Program-made: the position numbers and the translations under genes
Shown here: positions 6,829-7,016 of the stretch, piece by piece
How the letters are laid out: every line of letters starts with the position of its first letter
Position numbering within the stretch: position 1 is the stretch's first letter
The notes under the pieces: model-generated
Databases searched by the model: none
What the model was told of the DNA's origin: nothing
Seen by the model: the letters and a program-made list of their open reading frames with translations, nothing else
Origin: Oscillospiraceae bacterium
GTDB taxonomy: Bacteria; Bacillota_A; Clostridia; Oscillospirales; Ruminococcaceae
Direction of reading: 5' to 3'
Assembly (NCBI GenBank): GCA_017829075.1
Contig: JAGAJA010000052.1
Span: forward strand, 1 to 7,016
Length of the DNA stretch: 7,016 bases

Positions 6829-6856
6829 CAGGGGGAAAACAAGAGTTTTCCCCCTG
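6829..6856. repeat. Perfect 12-bp hairpin with a GGGGGAAAAC arm
   Basis: CAGGGGGAAAAC (6829-6840) pairs exactly with GTTTTCCCCCTG (6845-6856) around the loop AAGA. The same GGGGGAAAAC arm appears again at 7007-7016, the very end of the window. Confidence 0.85.
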
Positions 6857-6885
6857 TCTGTTGCTGCCGTAGGCAGCAACAGACA
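6855..6885. repeat. Perfect 14-bp hairpin with CTGCC/GGCAG core
   Basis: TGTCTGTTGCTGCC (6855-6868) pairs exactly with GGCAGCAACAGACA (6872-6885) around the loop GTA. Its first two bases are shared with the end of the preceding hairpin, so the two cannot both form at full length. This shared edge could allow switching between them in RNA. Confidence 0.85.
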
Positions 6886-6978
6886 ACTACCTCATCGTGC
6901 GTTATTGGTATGGTTTTGCCACTTTTCCGGTCAGATTTGCACTGCCAAATAACAACTTAGAATAATCTTTTTGAGTTT

Positions 6979-7016
6979 GTCAATGCCTGCTCCGCAGTCA
7001 TTGACCGGGGGAAAAC
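6979..7016. repeat. Second palindromic element, cut off by the window end
   Basis: GTCAATG (6979-6985) pairs with CATTGAC (6999-7005), and inside it CTGC (6987-6990) pairs with GCAG (6994-6997) around the loop TCC, leaving one C-T mismatch. After C7006 comes GGGGGAAAAC (7007-7016), identical to the left arm found at 6831-6840. The order (CTGC-core hairpin, then GGGGGAAAAC) is the reverse of that in the first element. Confidence 0.6.

Larger units (their letters stand above)
6711..6885. repeat. Composite palindromic element (several hairpins in a row)
   Basis: Within 175 bases there are a GCGC-GAA-GCGC mini-hairpin (6711-6721), a perfect 13-bp hairpin (6732-6760), a GC-rich 7-bp hairpin (6762-6782) and further AGCGC motifs (6794-6798, 6814-6818). 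Two abutting perfect hairpins of 12 and 14 bp follow (6829-6856 and 6855-6885). None has a T-run, so they are not ordinary terminators. The structure resembles the modular palindromic intergenic repeats known from many bacterial genomes; that it is dispersed in this genome is inferred. Confidence 0.65.
6557..7016. other. Non-coding intergenic region with palindromic repeats
   Basis: No credible gene was found here on either strand. Bases 6557-6700 are AT-rich with no clear element; a GGAGGG at 6641-6646 is followed only by a six-codon frame. Bases 6711-6885 are a cluster of hairpins and 6979-7016 begins a related one. In between, GTTATTGG (6901-6908) can pair with CCAAATAAC (6945-6953) with one bulged base, which could draw the intervening 36 bases into a larger fold. 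The open frames that cross this region run straight through the hairpins and have low-complexity composition, so I regard them as spurious. Confidence 0.75.

Noticed and set aside
6582..6842. 86-codon minus-strand open frame
   Set aside because: It overlaps the same palindromic region, has no recognisable domain or ribosome binding site, and would point from the repeat into the promoter region of the enzyme I-like gene.
6697..6960. 87-codon plus-strand open frame
   Set aside because: It runs through all the perfect hairpins, has no ribosome binding site, and its composition follows from the repeat sequence. Such frames are typical false genes in palindromic repeats.
6711..7016. Possible CRISPR array
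   Set aside because: The repeats are palindromes of different sequence and spacing with no regular direct repeat-spacer pattern, and no cas gene is nearby.

Overview
The window looks like a piece of a Firmicutes (Clostridia) chromosome, most likely from the Ruminococcus/Oscillospiraceae group. This is inferred from the mix of genes: a 7TM LytS/YesM-type kinase, a dCache-HAMP-GGDEF protein with the clostridial DxNGLKxxND signature, and an enzyme I homologue. Strong AGGAGG-like ribosome binding sites, CCA-encoding tRNAs and palindrome-rich intergenic DNA point the same way. No species can be named from sequence reading alone.

Layout. Bases 1-134 hold the end of a tRNA array: the 3' part of tRNA-Asp(GUC) and a complete tRNA-Gly(GCC), closed by a terminator at 142-169. 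Bases 152-271 hold a short open frame that reads like the last codons of a lost gene, followed by its own terminator-like hairpin. Four plus-strand genes follow, packed closely enough to be one operon (351-4880): a membrane histidine kinase (598 aa), a membrane diguanylate cyclase (554 aa), a flavodoxin-fold NAD(P)H oxidoreductase of the azoreductase type (191 aa) and a Nudix hydrolase (153 aa). A near-perfect 10-bp hairpin with U-tracts on both sides (4903-4937) ends this operon and the convergent minus-strand gene.

The minus-strand gene (4936-6456) encodes a 506-aa homologue of PTS enzyme I. It keeps the phosphohistidine but has lost most of the known PEP-binding residues in its C-terminal barrel, so it is probably not a normal PEP-protein phosphotransferase. 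It has a good sigma-A-type promoter at 6527-6555.

Bases 6557-7016 hold no convincing gene. Their second half is a dense cluster of perfect hairpins (6711-6885). A related hairpin follows at 6979-7005 with the start of another arm at the window end, in the reverse order. This looks like a dispersed palindromic repeat with two copies facing each other.

Working model (inference): the kinase and cyclase are two membrane sensors made together, one signalling by phosphotransfer to a response regulator encoded elsewhere and the other by c-di-GMP. The oxidoreductase and Nudix enzyme are co-transcribed accessory enzymes whose link to the signalling is unknown.
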